From NCBI GenBank assembly GCA_028871595.1, contig JAGWMT010000145.1:1-7636 (forward strand): a stretch of 7,636 nt of DNA, given 5' to 3'. The stretch's first letter is position 1. Each line of letters opens with the position of its first letter. Shown one piece after another: positions 1 through 6,929 of the stretch. The translations under genes were made by a program, and so were the position numbers. This DNA comes from Elusimicrobiota bacterium (GTDB lineage: Bacteria > Elusimicrobiota > Elusimicrobia > UBA1565 > UBA9628). A model generated the notes under the pieces. That model had not been told where the DNA came from. It saw only the letters and a program-made list of their open reading frames with translations, and did no database searches.

Positions 1-621
1 CTCGCCAAGGCGCTCAGCCGGAGCCAGATCCTGGTCAACGCCTCGACCACCTCGTTCTACGGCGCGTCCGGCAAGGCCTTCGACGAGAAGACGCGCGTCG
101 AGCCGATCAGCCTCTACGGCCAGACCAAGTACGCCGCCGAGCAGATCGTCATGCAGCGGGAGAACTCGGTGTCCCTGCGCTTCGCCACCGTCTTCGGCGT
201 CAGCCCCCGGATGCGCAACGACCTGATGGTCAACGATTTCGTGCACAAGGCCATGGCGGAGAAGATGATGGTCCTGTTCGCCGGGCACTCGAAGCGGACC
301 TTCGTGCACATCCGCGACGCGGCCGCGTCGTACGTGCTGACGCTCGGCAAGGCCGGCAAGATGCGCGGCCAGATCTACAACGTGGGCGACGAGGGGCTGA
401 ACTTCTCCAAGATGGAGATCGCCCGGGCCATCCAGAAGCAGGTCCCGTGCGAGGTCATCGACTCCTCGATGCCCACCATCGACAAGCGCAACTTCGTCGT
501 CTCCTTCAAGAAGATCCAGAAGCTGGGCTACAAGACGAAATTCACGCTCGAGGACGGCATCCGGGAGCTGGTCAAGCTGTACGGCTTCTACACCATCGAC
601 TCCCAGTATAAAGTGATCTGA
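1..621 (+). CDS. NAD-dependent epimerase/dehydratase (extended SDR), C-terminal part
   Basis: Likely a cytoplasmic sugar-nucleotide epimerase or dehydratase that supplies an activated sugar for the surface glycan. The frame is open from the first base and ends at TGA 619-621, leaving 206 residues. The start and the N-terminal GxxGxxG NAD-binding part lie outside the window. Counting from the window edge, NASTTSFYG (13-21) is the usual Ser/Thr catalytic strand, YGQTK (39-43) is the YxxxK catalytic pair, and SLRFATVFG is the conserved strand after it. The segment RTFVHIRD followed by YNVGDEG is typical of the substrate-binding half of the extended SDR family. The C-terminus is complete. The sugar substrate cannot be told from this fragment; GalE-, RfbB- and RmlD-like roles are all possible. 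The next gene starts 14 bases after the stop, so the two are probably co-transcribed. Confidence 0.9.
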   Translation, partial: LAKALSRSQILVNASTTSFYGASGKAFDEKTRVEPISLYGQTKYAAEQIVMQRENSVSLRFATVFGVSPRMRNDLMVNDFVHKAMAEKMMVLFAGHSKRTFVHIRDAAASYVLTLGKAGKMRGQIYNVGDEGLNFSKMEIARAIQKQVPCEVIDSSMPTIDKRNFVVSFKKIQKLGYKTKFTLEDGIRELVKLYGFYTIDSQYKVI

Positions 622-638
622 TGGCGGCCGCGGCGTGA
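619..638 (+). other. TGATG/GTGA stop-start junction with five-codon mini-frame
   Basis: The epimerase stop TGA (619-621) shares its A with an ATG (621-623). That ATG opens a mini-frame MAAAA ending at TGA 636-638, and this stop overlaps the GTG start (635-637) of the oxidoreductase as GTGA. The arrangement could let ribosomes pass from the first gene to the second by reinitiation. It may also be chance, or reflect a single-base change that once put the ATG in frame with the oxidoreductase. Confidence 0.4.
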
Positions 639-1837
639 AGACCTGCGATTTTCTCGTCGTCGGCGGCGGGGTGGTGGGCCTGGCCGCGGCGCGGGAGCTC
701 AAGCGCCGCCGCGCCGGGGCGTCCGTGGTCCTGCTCGAGAAGGAGCCCGCCTGCGGCGAGCACGCCAGCGGGCGCAACTCCGGGGTCCTGCACGCGGGGT
801 TTTACTACGCGGCCGACAGCCTCAAGGCGCGCCTCACGCGCGAGGGCAACCGCCGCCTGGCCGAGTTCTGCGACGAGCGCGGCATCCCGGTCAACCGCTG
901 CGGGAAGCTGGTGATTCCGCGCGACGATGCGGAGGACCGGGGCCTGGACGAGCTGTTCCGCCGGGCCGCGGCGAACGGCGTCCGCGTGGAGAAGCTCGAC
1001 GCCGCGGCGGCGCGGCGCATCGAGCCCCGCGTGAAGGCCGGCGGCCGCGTGCTGTGGTCGCCGACGACGGCCACCGTGGATCCGGCGCGGGTCGTCGCGG
1101 CCCTGCGCGCCGACGCCGAGGCCGCCGGCGTCGAGGTGCTCACGGGGACCGCGTGGCTGGCCGCGCGCGGGCGCGGCGCCCAGACGTCCGCGGGGCCCAT
1201 CGACGCGGGCTACCTCATCAACTGCGCCGGGCTGCAGGCCGACCGCGTCGCCCGCGGCTACGGCCATTCGCGGCGCTACGCGGTCCTTCCGTTCCGGGGG
1301 CTCTACCTTTATTCCGACGAGGCGCCGGGCGCGTTCAAGACGAACCTGTACCCGGTGCCCGACCCGCGCTACCCGTTCCTGGGCGTCCACGTGACGGTCG
1401 CCGCCGACGGCCGCGCGAAGATCGGGCCGACGGCGGCGCCCGCGCTCTGGCGCGAGCACTATGGGGGCCCGTCGCGCTTCTCGGCGCGCGAGTTCGTGGA
1501 GATCGCCGCCCTTCAGGCGCGCCTGTTCGCGGTCTCCGACTGGGGCTTCCGCGGGCTGGCGGTCCAGGAGATGCGCAAGCGGGCGCGCGCGCGCATGGTC
1601 GGCCTCGCGGGGGCCCTCGCCGAGGGCCTGAAGCTCGAGGACTACACGCGCTGGGGCCGCCCGGGCCTGCGCGCCCAGCTCGTCGAGCTGGACACCGGAC
1701 GGCCGGTCCCCGATTTTCTGATCGAGGCCGACGGCGGGGGGCTGCACGTGCTGAACATGGTTTCGCCGGGCTTCACCTGCTCCCTGCCCTTCGCGGACCT
1801 GATCTGCGACGAGGTCGAACGGCGCGCCGGGACCTGA
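635..1837 (+). CDS. lhgO: FAD-dependent oxidoreductase, L-2-hydroxyglutarate oxidase (LhgO)-like
   Basis: A 400-residue flavoprotein of the DAO/LhgO family. Characterised LhgO oxidises L-2-hydroxyglutarate to 2-oxoglutarate and passes electrons to the membrane quinone pool. Seen here: the Rossmann dinucleotide motif GGGVVG (10-15) after a short strand, the acidic LLEKE end of strand 2 (33-37), and HASGRNSGVLHAGFYY (43-58), the family signature around the flavin. INCAGLQAD (195-203), PFRGLY (219-224), YPVPDPRYPFLGVHVT (239-254) and RAQLVE (346-351) follow in the LhgO order. The length is slightly below the roughly 420 residues of E. coli LhgO. The start is GTG 635, the first start codon after an in-frame stop at 614-616; no good Shine-Dalgarno is visible, so translation may be coupled to the gene before. 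Its place among glycan genes makes a role on another 2-hydroxyacid or a sugar-derived substrate possible. The family call is firm; the substrate is not. Confidence 0.85.
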   Translation: MKTCDFLVVGGGVVGLAAARELKRRRAGASVVLLEKEPACGEHASGRNSGVLHAGFYYAADSLKARLTREGNRRLAEFCDERGIPVNRCGKLVIPRDDAEDRGLDELFRRAAANGVRVEKLDAAAARRIEPRVKAGGRVLWSPTTATVDPARVVAALRADAEAAGVEVLTGTAWLAARGRGAQTSAGPIDAGYLINCAGLQADRVARGYGHSRRYAVLPFRGLYLYSDEAPGAFKTNLYPVPDPRYPFLGVHVTVAADGRAKIGPTAAPALWREHYGGPSRFSAREFVEIAALQARLFAVSDWGFRGLAVQEMRKRARARMVGLAGALAEGLKLEDYTRWGRPGLRAQLVELDTGRPVPDFLIEADGGGLHVLNMVSPGFTCSLPFADLICDEVERRAGT

Positions 1838-1860
1838 ACGATCCCCGCCCCGGGCAATCA

Positions 1861-1869
1861 TGGTATGAT
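1861..1869 (+). promoter_or_regulatory. Probable extended -10 promoter for the glycosyltransferase gene
   Basis: TGGTATGAT is an extended -10 element (TGn followed by TATGAT, one mismatch from TATAAT). It lies in the 44-base gap after the oxidoreductase and stands out in GC-rich DNA. No convincing -35 box sits at the usual distance, which extended -10 promoters can tolerate. Transcription would start near 1876, leaving only about six bases before the ATG at 1882. No Shine-Dalgarno lies before that ATG. Confidence 0.45.
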
Positions 1870-1881
1870 GGGCCCTTCTTT

Positions 1882-2613
1882 ATGAAGACGACCTTGCTCA
1901 TCCCGACGCTCAACGAATTCGCGTGCGTGGACAAGATCATGCCCCGGATCGACCGCTCCTGGGTGGACCAGATCCTGGTCGTGGACGGCGGCTCGACCGA
2001 CGGCACGGCGGCCTGGTTCGAGGAGCACGGCTACGAGGTCTACCGTCAAAAGAAGAGAGGCCTGCGGCAGGCCTACCGAGAGGCCCTGGAGCACGTCACA
2101 GGCGACGTGATCATCACCTTCAGCCCCGACGGGAACTCCCTTCCCGAGCTCATCCCTCCCCTGGTGGAAAAAATGAAGGAGGGGTTCGACATGGTCATCG
2201 TTTCGCGCTACCTGCCGCCCGCCAAGAGCGAGGACGACAGCTGGATCACCGGGTTCGGGAACGCGTTCTTCACGAAGCTGATCAATCTGCTTCACGGCGC
2301 CCGTTACACCGACGCCTTCGTGATGTTCCGCGGCTACCGGACGGGGCTGCTCAACGAGTTGGACCTCTTGAGCGAGGAGGCCTATCGCACCCCGGAGCGC
2401 CTATTCAAGACGAAAATTCCCATCGAGCCCCTGCTGTCCGTGCGGGCGGCGAAACAACGCTGCCGCGTGGCGGAGATCCCGGGCGACGAGCCGTTGCGGA
2501 TCGGCGGGACGCGGAAGCTGGAGGTCGTCCGGTGGGGCCTGGGCTTCCTGTACCAGATCGTCCGGGAGGTTTTCTCGCGGCGGCGAGCCGGGCCTTCGAC
2601 TTTTGTAGAATAA
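1882..2613 (+). CDS. Glycosyltransferase family 2 (dolichyl-phosphate mannose synthase-like)
   Basis: A 243-residue inverting glycosyltransferase, probably cytoplasmic or membrane-peripheral, that would move a sugar from a nucleotide donor to a lipid or glycan acceptor. The GT-A fold is shown by LLIPTLNE at 5-12, VVDGGSTDGT at 33-42 (nucleotide-binding loop) and GDVIITFSPDGN at 74-85, where family members usually carry a DxD-type metal motif. Later come VSRYL (107-111), TDAFVMFRGYR (143-153) and EIPGDEPLRIGGTRKL (198-213), a C-terminal block of the DPM/DPG-synthase-like subgroup. There is no C-terminal pair of membrane helices, only a weakly hydrophobic stretch near 217-230. The start is ATG 1882: the frame is open much further upstream, but only because of GC-rich overlap with the oxidoreductase. 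ATGs at 1860, 1865 and 1868 are out of frame. The following ligase gene starts six bases after the stop. Confidence 0.9.
   Translation: MKTTLLIPTLNEFACVDKIMPRIDRSWVDQILVVDGGSTDGTAAWFEEHGYEVYRQKKRGLRQAYREALEHVTGDVIITFSPDGNSLPELIPPLVEKMKEGFDMVIVSRYLPPAKSEDDSWITGFGNAFFTKLINLLHGARYTDAFVMFRGYRTGLLNELDLLSEEAYRTPERLFKTKIPIEPLLSVRAAKQRCRVAEIPGDEPLRIGGTRKLEVVRWGLGFLYQIVREVFSRRRAGPSTFVE
2606..2611 (+). promoter_or_regulatory. Possible -10 element immediately before the ligase gene
   Basis: TAGAAT inside the AT-rich run TTTTGTAGAATAAT sits at the end of the glycosyltransferase gene, eight bases before ATG 2620. Its position fits a transcript that begins one or two bases before, or at, the start codon. 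No Shine-Dalgarno is present between it and the ATG, and no -35 box is obvious. The same arrangement occurs before the glycosyltransferase gene. Confidence 0.35.
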
Positions 2614-2619
2614 TCGCCC

Positions 2620-5241
2620 ATGGCTGAGGACCGCAAGGCGGCATCGCGCTTCGTGCGCACGGACGCGGAGGCATTCGCGCACAAGGCGATCACCCTCTGG
2701 CTGCCGGTCCTCTACTTCCTGATCTCCTCCCTGTTCTTCCTGCGCACGTACGATTCGGCGCAGGTGAAGATCTCGGTGATGCAGATGGGCGGCGTGGGGC
2801 TGCTGACGCTGTGGCTGTGCCGCCTCGCTTTGGCCGGCCGCCACGCCTTCAACAAGGCGAACCTGATCATCCTGTCGCCGTTCCTGGCCTATCTGGCGGT
2901 GGGCATCTTCTCGTTCCTGCACGCCCCGTACAGCATGGCGAGCACCGACTTCTTCCTGCGCCACATGTTCTACATGATCGTGGCGCTGATCGTGATCTAC
3001 GAGTTCGACCAGCTCTCCGTCGATCGCCTGATCAATTGGCTGATCTGGGCCGCGTGGGTGGCGATCGGCTACGGGACTCTCCAGTTCGTGGATGCGCGCG
3101 CGTTCCCGCCCGGCGTGGGCAACGGCATCGACCCGTTCGTCTGGCGCGGCGCCTTCGGTCCGCGCGTGTTTTCCACCTACGGGAACCCCAACTTCTACGG
3201 CGACTTCCTGGTCATCATCTTCCCCATCCTGCTGACCCAGTTCCTGAAGACGCGCCGCTGGAGCCTGGTGCCGCTGATGGCCATGCTGCTGCTCAACCTG
3301 ATCAGCACCGGCACCAAGGGCGCCTGGCTGGGCTTCGCGATCGTGTGCGCGCTGTTCGGAGCGGTCTCCTTGAAGTACTTCAAGGAGTTCAGCCGCCCCT
3401 ACCGTGCGAAGATCCTGGGCGTCGCCGCGGCCGGGGTCCTGGCCATGGTCGCCTACACGGCCAAGGACCTGGAGACGCGCATCGTCTCCATCAACTTCCG
3501 CCTGTTCACCTGGGAAGCCACCTGGGACTTGATCACCACCCAGCCCTGGATCGGCTCGGGCCTGGGCGCGTTCCCGCCGCTGTACCCGGCGTTCCGCCGG
3601 CCAGCCATCTTCCATATCGAGGCCAAGCACAACACCGAGACCGACCATGCCGAGGACGAATATCTGGAGGAGTTCCTCGACAACGGAATCCTGGGCTTCG
3701 GGATCTTCCTGTGGCTGGTGTTCAGCACCTTGATCATCGGCTTCCGTTCGCTCGGCCAGCTGACCACCTCGCTGGCGCTCAAGGACGGGCGTCCGCCGCC
3801 GCGCGCCTACGACCTGACCGGCGTTCTTGTCTCGTTCTGCGGCATGCTGGGCCACAACTTCTTCGACGTGAGCATGAGGTTCGTGTCCTCGGGCGTCTAT
3901 CTGGGCCTGCTCTCGGGCCTGATCGTCAACATGGCGCGCGGCCGGGCGCTGTACGAATTGCACCCGCGCGCGACGGCTCCCGGCGCGCCCGCAGGCGCCG
4001 ACGAGGAAATGCCGCTGTGGAAGACCCTGTCCGAGTTCCTCATCTGGCCCGCGCGGCTGGCCGCCATCGGGGGCGTCGTCTACTACGCGTTCATCCTGGA
4101 CTGGCACCGCCTGGCGCCGATGATCGGCTTCGGCGGCATGTTCGGGGAGTTCTCGTCTTTGATCGGCCCCCTGGCCCGCATTCCCGGCGGCGGCGAGCTG
4201 CTGCAGTGGTGGCTGGCGTGGGGAACGTTCGCCGGCTGCATGCTGGGCCTGGGCTACGCGATGATCCGGCTGTGCCTGTTGTCGGAGAACCCGGTGATTC
4301 CGGCCTTGGTGCTGGCCTGTCTCCAGCCGCTGTACATGTTCTGGGGCTATTTCAAGGCCGACATCCACCACAACGTCGCCATCTATTTCTCCAAGGAGCG
4401 GCAGTGGGACGCGGCGGTGTCCAATTATCTGACGGTCAACAAGCTCAACCCCGATTTCGTGATGGCGAAGTACTTCCTGGGCAACGTCTTCAACGACCGC
4501 TTCAACATGACCAAGGTGTACAACCCCATCTGGGGCGACACGGACAACGTGCCCCGCGACGACTACGAGCGCGCGCTGTACTGGTACAACGAGGTCCGCC
4601 GGCTCTCGCCGAACTACGTGCAGATGCACCACCAGGTCGGCAACCTGCACCTGCGCCGCGCGCAGTGGGCCATGGATCCCGCGAACCACCGTCCGCCCGA
4701 GGAGGTCCAGCACTACCTGGACCTCGCGCTCAACCGCTTCAAGCTGTACCGGCAGATCGACCCCGTGTTCCCGCCGAACTATTACCGGATGGGGCAGATC
4801 TACATCATGCGCAAGCAGTACGACCTGGCCATCAAGAATTACGAGGACCTGATCGCGGCCCGGGAGTGCGCGGTGGACCCCAAGCTGCTGGCCAACAGCT
4901 TCCTGCGCCACACCATCCTGTCCTACCAGGTGTACGTCCAGGAAGACGGGCATTGGGTCCACCGCCACGCCACCCCGCAGGAGCCCGCCGCGGCGGCCGA
5001 GGCCTACACCGCCTTGGCCAACGCGCATTACCTCGCCGGCCACCTGCTGCGGGCGGAGACTTTCTACAAGAAGGCCCTCGGCTTCGTGCCCACGTTCGAC
5101 AACGCGAAGCGCAATCTGGAGGTCGTCTACCGCAAGGCACAGCTGGACGGGCGCCTGCGCAAGCTGCCGCCCCCGGCGAAGCTTCCGGCGTTGGGCGAGC
5201 CGCCGTTCACGGGCTATGAAGTCGCGCCGGCGAAGAAGTAG
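2620..5241 (+). CDS. O-antigen ligase/polymerase (Wzy/WaaL-like) with C-terminal TPR domain
   Basis: An 873-residue inner-membrane protein that probably joins or polymerises lipid-linked glycan on the outer face of the membrane. About 12-15 hydrophobic segments span residues 24-577. Family marks are FSTYGNPNFYGDFLVIIFP (184-202), STGTKGAWLGF (229-239), then a large loop (about 281-355) with RLFTWEATWDLI (294-305), PWIGSGLGAF (309-318) and HAEDEYLEEFLDNGILG (343-359). These match the O-antigen ligase family (PF04932) layout, although the usual HAHN is HAED here. After the last helix (about 559-577) come four or five TPR-like units: 593-626, 648-681, about 701-740 and 792-825. The TPR tail is probably extracytoplasmic and may bind a partner protein. 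The start ATG 2620 lacks a Shine-Dalgarno. The next gene overlaps its end by 26 bases. Whether it acts as ligase, polymerase or protein O-glycosyltransferase cannot be settled from the sequence. Confidence 0.88.
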   Translation: MAEDRKAASRFVRTDAEAFAHKAITLWLPVLYFLISSLFFLRTYDSAQVKISVMQMGGVGLLTLWLCRLALAGRHAFNKANLIILSPFLAYLAVGIFSFLHAPYSMASTDFFLRHMFYMIVALIVIYEFDQLSVDRLINWLIWAAWVAIGYGTLQFVDARAFPPGVGNGIDPFVWRGAFGPRVFSTYGNPNFYGDFLVIIFPILLTQFLKTRRWSLVPLMAMLLLNLISTGTKGAWLGFAIVCALFGAVSLKYFKEFSRPYRAKILGVAAAGVLAMVAYTAKDLETRIVSINFRLFTWEATWDLITTQPWIGSGLGAFPPLYPAFRRPAIFHIEAKHNTETDHAEDEYLEEFLDNGILGFGIFLWLVFSTLIIGFRSLGQLTTSLALKDGRPPPRAYDLTGVLVSFCGMLGHNFFDVSMRFVSSGVYLGLLSGLIVNMARGRALYELHPRATAPGAPAGADEEMPLWKTLSEFLIWPARLAAIGGVVYYAFILDWHRLAPMIGFGGMFGEFSSLIGPLARIPGGGELLQWWLAWGTFAGCMLGLGYAMIRLCLLSENPVIPALVLACLQPLYMFWGYFKADIHHNVAIYFSKERQWDAAVSNYLTVNKLNPDFVMAKYFLGNVFNDRFNMTKVYNPIWGDTDNVPRDDYERALYWYNEVRRLSPNYVQMHHQVGNLHLRRAQWAMDPANHRPPEEVQHYLDLALNRFKLYRQIDPVFPPNYYRMGQIYIMRKQYDLAIKNYEDLIAARECAVDPKLLANSFLRHTILSYQVYVQEDGHWVHRHATPQEPAAAAEAYTALANAHYLAGHLLRAETFYKKALGFVPTFDNAKRNLEVVYRKAQLDGRLRKLPPPAKLPALGEPPFTGYEVAPAKK

Positions 5242-6928
5242 CGCCGCGCTGCTGGTCGTCGCGCTGGCCGTCGGCTCCGCCGCGGCCGAGTCCTGGGGCA
5301 GCCGTCCCGCGCCGGCCGATAAGGTCTTCGGCGCCCTGGAGTCGGAGATGGCGCGCAGCATGCGGCGCCTGCGCCAGGACGACTTCGGGCCGCCGTACTT
5401 CCTGGCGTACCGCCTCTCCGACGCGCGCCATTACGAGGTCGGCGCGACCTTGGGCGCCGTTCTGTCCGACGACCTGGAGGAGTACCGCGCCGCCTACGCG
5501 GAGGCGCGCTACGGCGACCGCCATCTCGACAACACCGACCTCAGTTATCAGGGCGTCAGCGGCCCCGCCGCGACGGACCCCGACGTCCTGCGCCAGACCT
5601 TCTGGACCCTGACCGACCAGGCGTACAAAGGAGCGGTGTCCGGCTATTTGGAAAAGAAGGCCAAGCGGGCCACCGAGCGCGCGGGCGAGGACCAGGACGA
5701 CTTCGCGCCGGAGCCGCCGCAGCGCCGCGTGGATTCGATCCCCTGGCCGTCGCTGAACCGCTCCCGCCTGCGCGGCCTGGCCGTCCGGCTGAGCCGGGAG
5801 TTCGCCGCTTACCCCCAGGTGTACGAGTCGGGCGTGGGCATCGGCGCCTGGTGGGCGCGGCGCTTCCTGGTGACCAGCGAGGGCACGCGCCTGCTGACTC
5901 CCGTCGAGGAAATGCCGCACGAACTGCGCATCAACGCCGCGACGCGCGCGGACGACGGGATGCGGCTGGAGGATTCCCTCTATATTTCTCTGCGCTCGTT
6001 CTCCGACCTGCCGCCCGAGTCCCAGTTGCGCGCCCGCGTTCGCGCCCTGGCGCAGGAGCTCACCGATCTGCGCGCCGCCCCGGTCCAAGAGGCGGAGGCC
6101 GCGCCCGCGATCCTGGATCCGGAGATGGCGGGCGTCCTGTTCCACGAGGCCCTGGGCCACAAACTCGAGGGCCAGCGCCAGCGCGACGAGCACGAAAGCC
6201 AGGTCTTCCGCGACCTGGTGGGCAAGCGCATCCTCCCCGACTTCCTCAGCGTTTACGACGACCCCACGCTCAAGTCCTTCAAGGGCTCCCCGCTCCACGG
6301 AACCTACGACTTCGATTCCGAGGGCACGCCCGCGCAGCGCGTGACCTTGGTGGAAAAGGGCGTGCTCCGGAACTTCCTGATGTCGCGATGGCCGGTGAAG
6401 GGCTTCCCGGTCTCCAACGGCCACGGCCGCGCGGACTGGCGCTCCCACCCCACCGGGCGCATGGCCAACCTGATCGTCTCCGCGGACGGCGCCGTGACCC
6501 TCGATCAGCTCCAGGCGAAATTGCTGGAGTTGGTGCGCAAGGAGGGGAAACCCCACGGCTTCATTCTGGTCGGCTCCTCCGGCGGCGAGAATCCCACCAA
6601 CCGCGAGTCCGCTCAGACCCTGGAGGTCCGCCCCCGCCTGGTGTACCGCGTGGACGCGGCCGACGGCAAGCGCACCTTGGTGCGCGGCGTGAAGCTGGTC
6701 GGCACGCCTTTGGTGGTGCTCAACCGCATCGTCGCGGCGGCCGACGACGCGACCTTGGCCAACGGCTTCCACTGCGGCGCCGAGTCCGGTTGGGTCCCGG
6801 TGAGCCAGATCGCGCCCAGCCTGCTGGTGTCCGAGATCGAGCTCCAGCGCCTTCCCGAGGACCGCGCCCGGCCGCCCATTCTGCCGTCCCCGCTCCATGA
6901 CGCGCCGGAGCCGCACGGTGGAAAGTGA
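5216..6928 (+). CDS. Exported TldD/PmbA-family (peptidase U62) metalloprotease
   Basis: A 570-residue TldD-like zinc peptidase. In E. coli the TldD/TldE complex is cytosolic and cleaves unfolded peptides, including the microcin B17 precursor. Here residues 1-25 form a clear signal peptide: MKSRRRR, a hydrophobic core ALLVVALAVG, and a likely cleavage after AAA (22-24), so the protein should act outside the cytoplasm. The zinc motif HEALGH (310-315, HExxxH) is intact and is followed by KLEGQ. Cys520 in FHCGAESGWVPVSQIAPSLL matches the C-terminal Cys that supplies a metal ligand in TldD. GSSGGENPTNRES (453-465) and RPRLVYRVD (472-480) are also family-like. The N-terminal region (about 35-180), with LRQTFWTLTDQAYKGA (125-140), is less standard. 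ATG 5216 is chosen because the signal peptide begins there; it overlaps the ligase end by 26 bases, suggesting coupling. Its peptide substrate is unknown. Confidence 0.85.
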   Translation: MKSRRRRSSAALLVVALAVGSAAAESWGSRPAPADKVFGALESEMARSMRRLRQDDFGPPYFLAYRLSDARHYEVGATLGAVLSDDLEEYRAAYAEARYGDRHLDNTDLSYQGVSGPAATDPDVLRQTFWTLTDQAYKGAVSGYLEKKAKRATERAGEDQDDFAPEPPQRRVDSIPWPSLNRSRLRGLAVRLSREFAAYPQVYESGVGIGAWWARRFLVTSEGTRLLTPVEEMPHELRINAATRADDGMRLEDSLYISLRSFSDLPPESQLRARVRALAQELTDLRAAPVQEAEAAPAILDPEMAGVLFHEALGHKLEGQRQRDEHESQVFRDLVGKRILPDFLSVYDDPTLKSFKGSPLHGTYDFDSEGTPAQRVTLVEKGVLRNFLMSRWPVKGFPVSNGHGRADWRSHPTGRMANLIVSADGAVTLDQLQAKLLELVRKEGKPHGFILVGSSGGENPTNRESAQTLEVRPRLVYRVDAADGKRTLVRGVKLVGTPLVVLNRIVAAADDATLANGFHCGAESGWVPVSQIAPSLLVSEIELQRLPEDRARPPILPSPLHDAPEPHGGK

Positions 6929-6929
6929 T

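Noticed and set aside
572..1861. 429-codon minus-strand frame opposite the oxidoreductase
   Set aside because: It is antisense to the LhgO-like gene. The composition is that of a GC-rich shadow and no motif is visible.
1054..1881. Upstream extension of the glycosyltransferase frame to 1054
   Set aside because: The extra 276 codons are an arginine/glycine-rich shadow of the oxidoreductase. The GT2 fold begins exactly at ATG 1882.
1838..1881. Terminator in the gap before the glycosyltransferase gene
   Set aside because: Only a short CCCGGG self-complementary core is present, with no stable stem or T-run.
2811..5219. Long plus-strand frame inside the ligase gene
   Set aside because: The translation is rich in R, P, G, H and L with no domain, and overlaps a well-supported gene in another frame.
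2401..5361. A 986-codon open frame on the minus strand across the ligase gene
   Set aside because: It is antisense to a clearly recognised membrane/TPR protein. Its translation is low-complexity, rich in R, H, Q, E and A, as expected from the opposite strand of GC-rich coding DNA.
5207..6916. 569-codon minus-strand frame opposite the first TldD-like gene
   Set aside because: It mirrors the TldD-like gene almost end to end and has no recognisable domain; the plus strand has HExxxH and a signal peptide.
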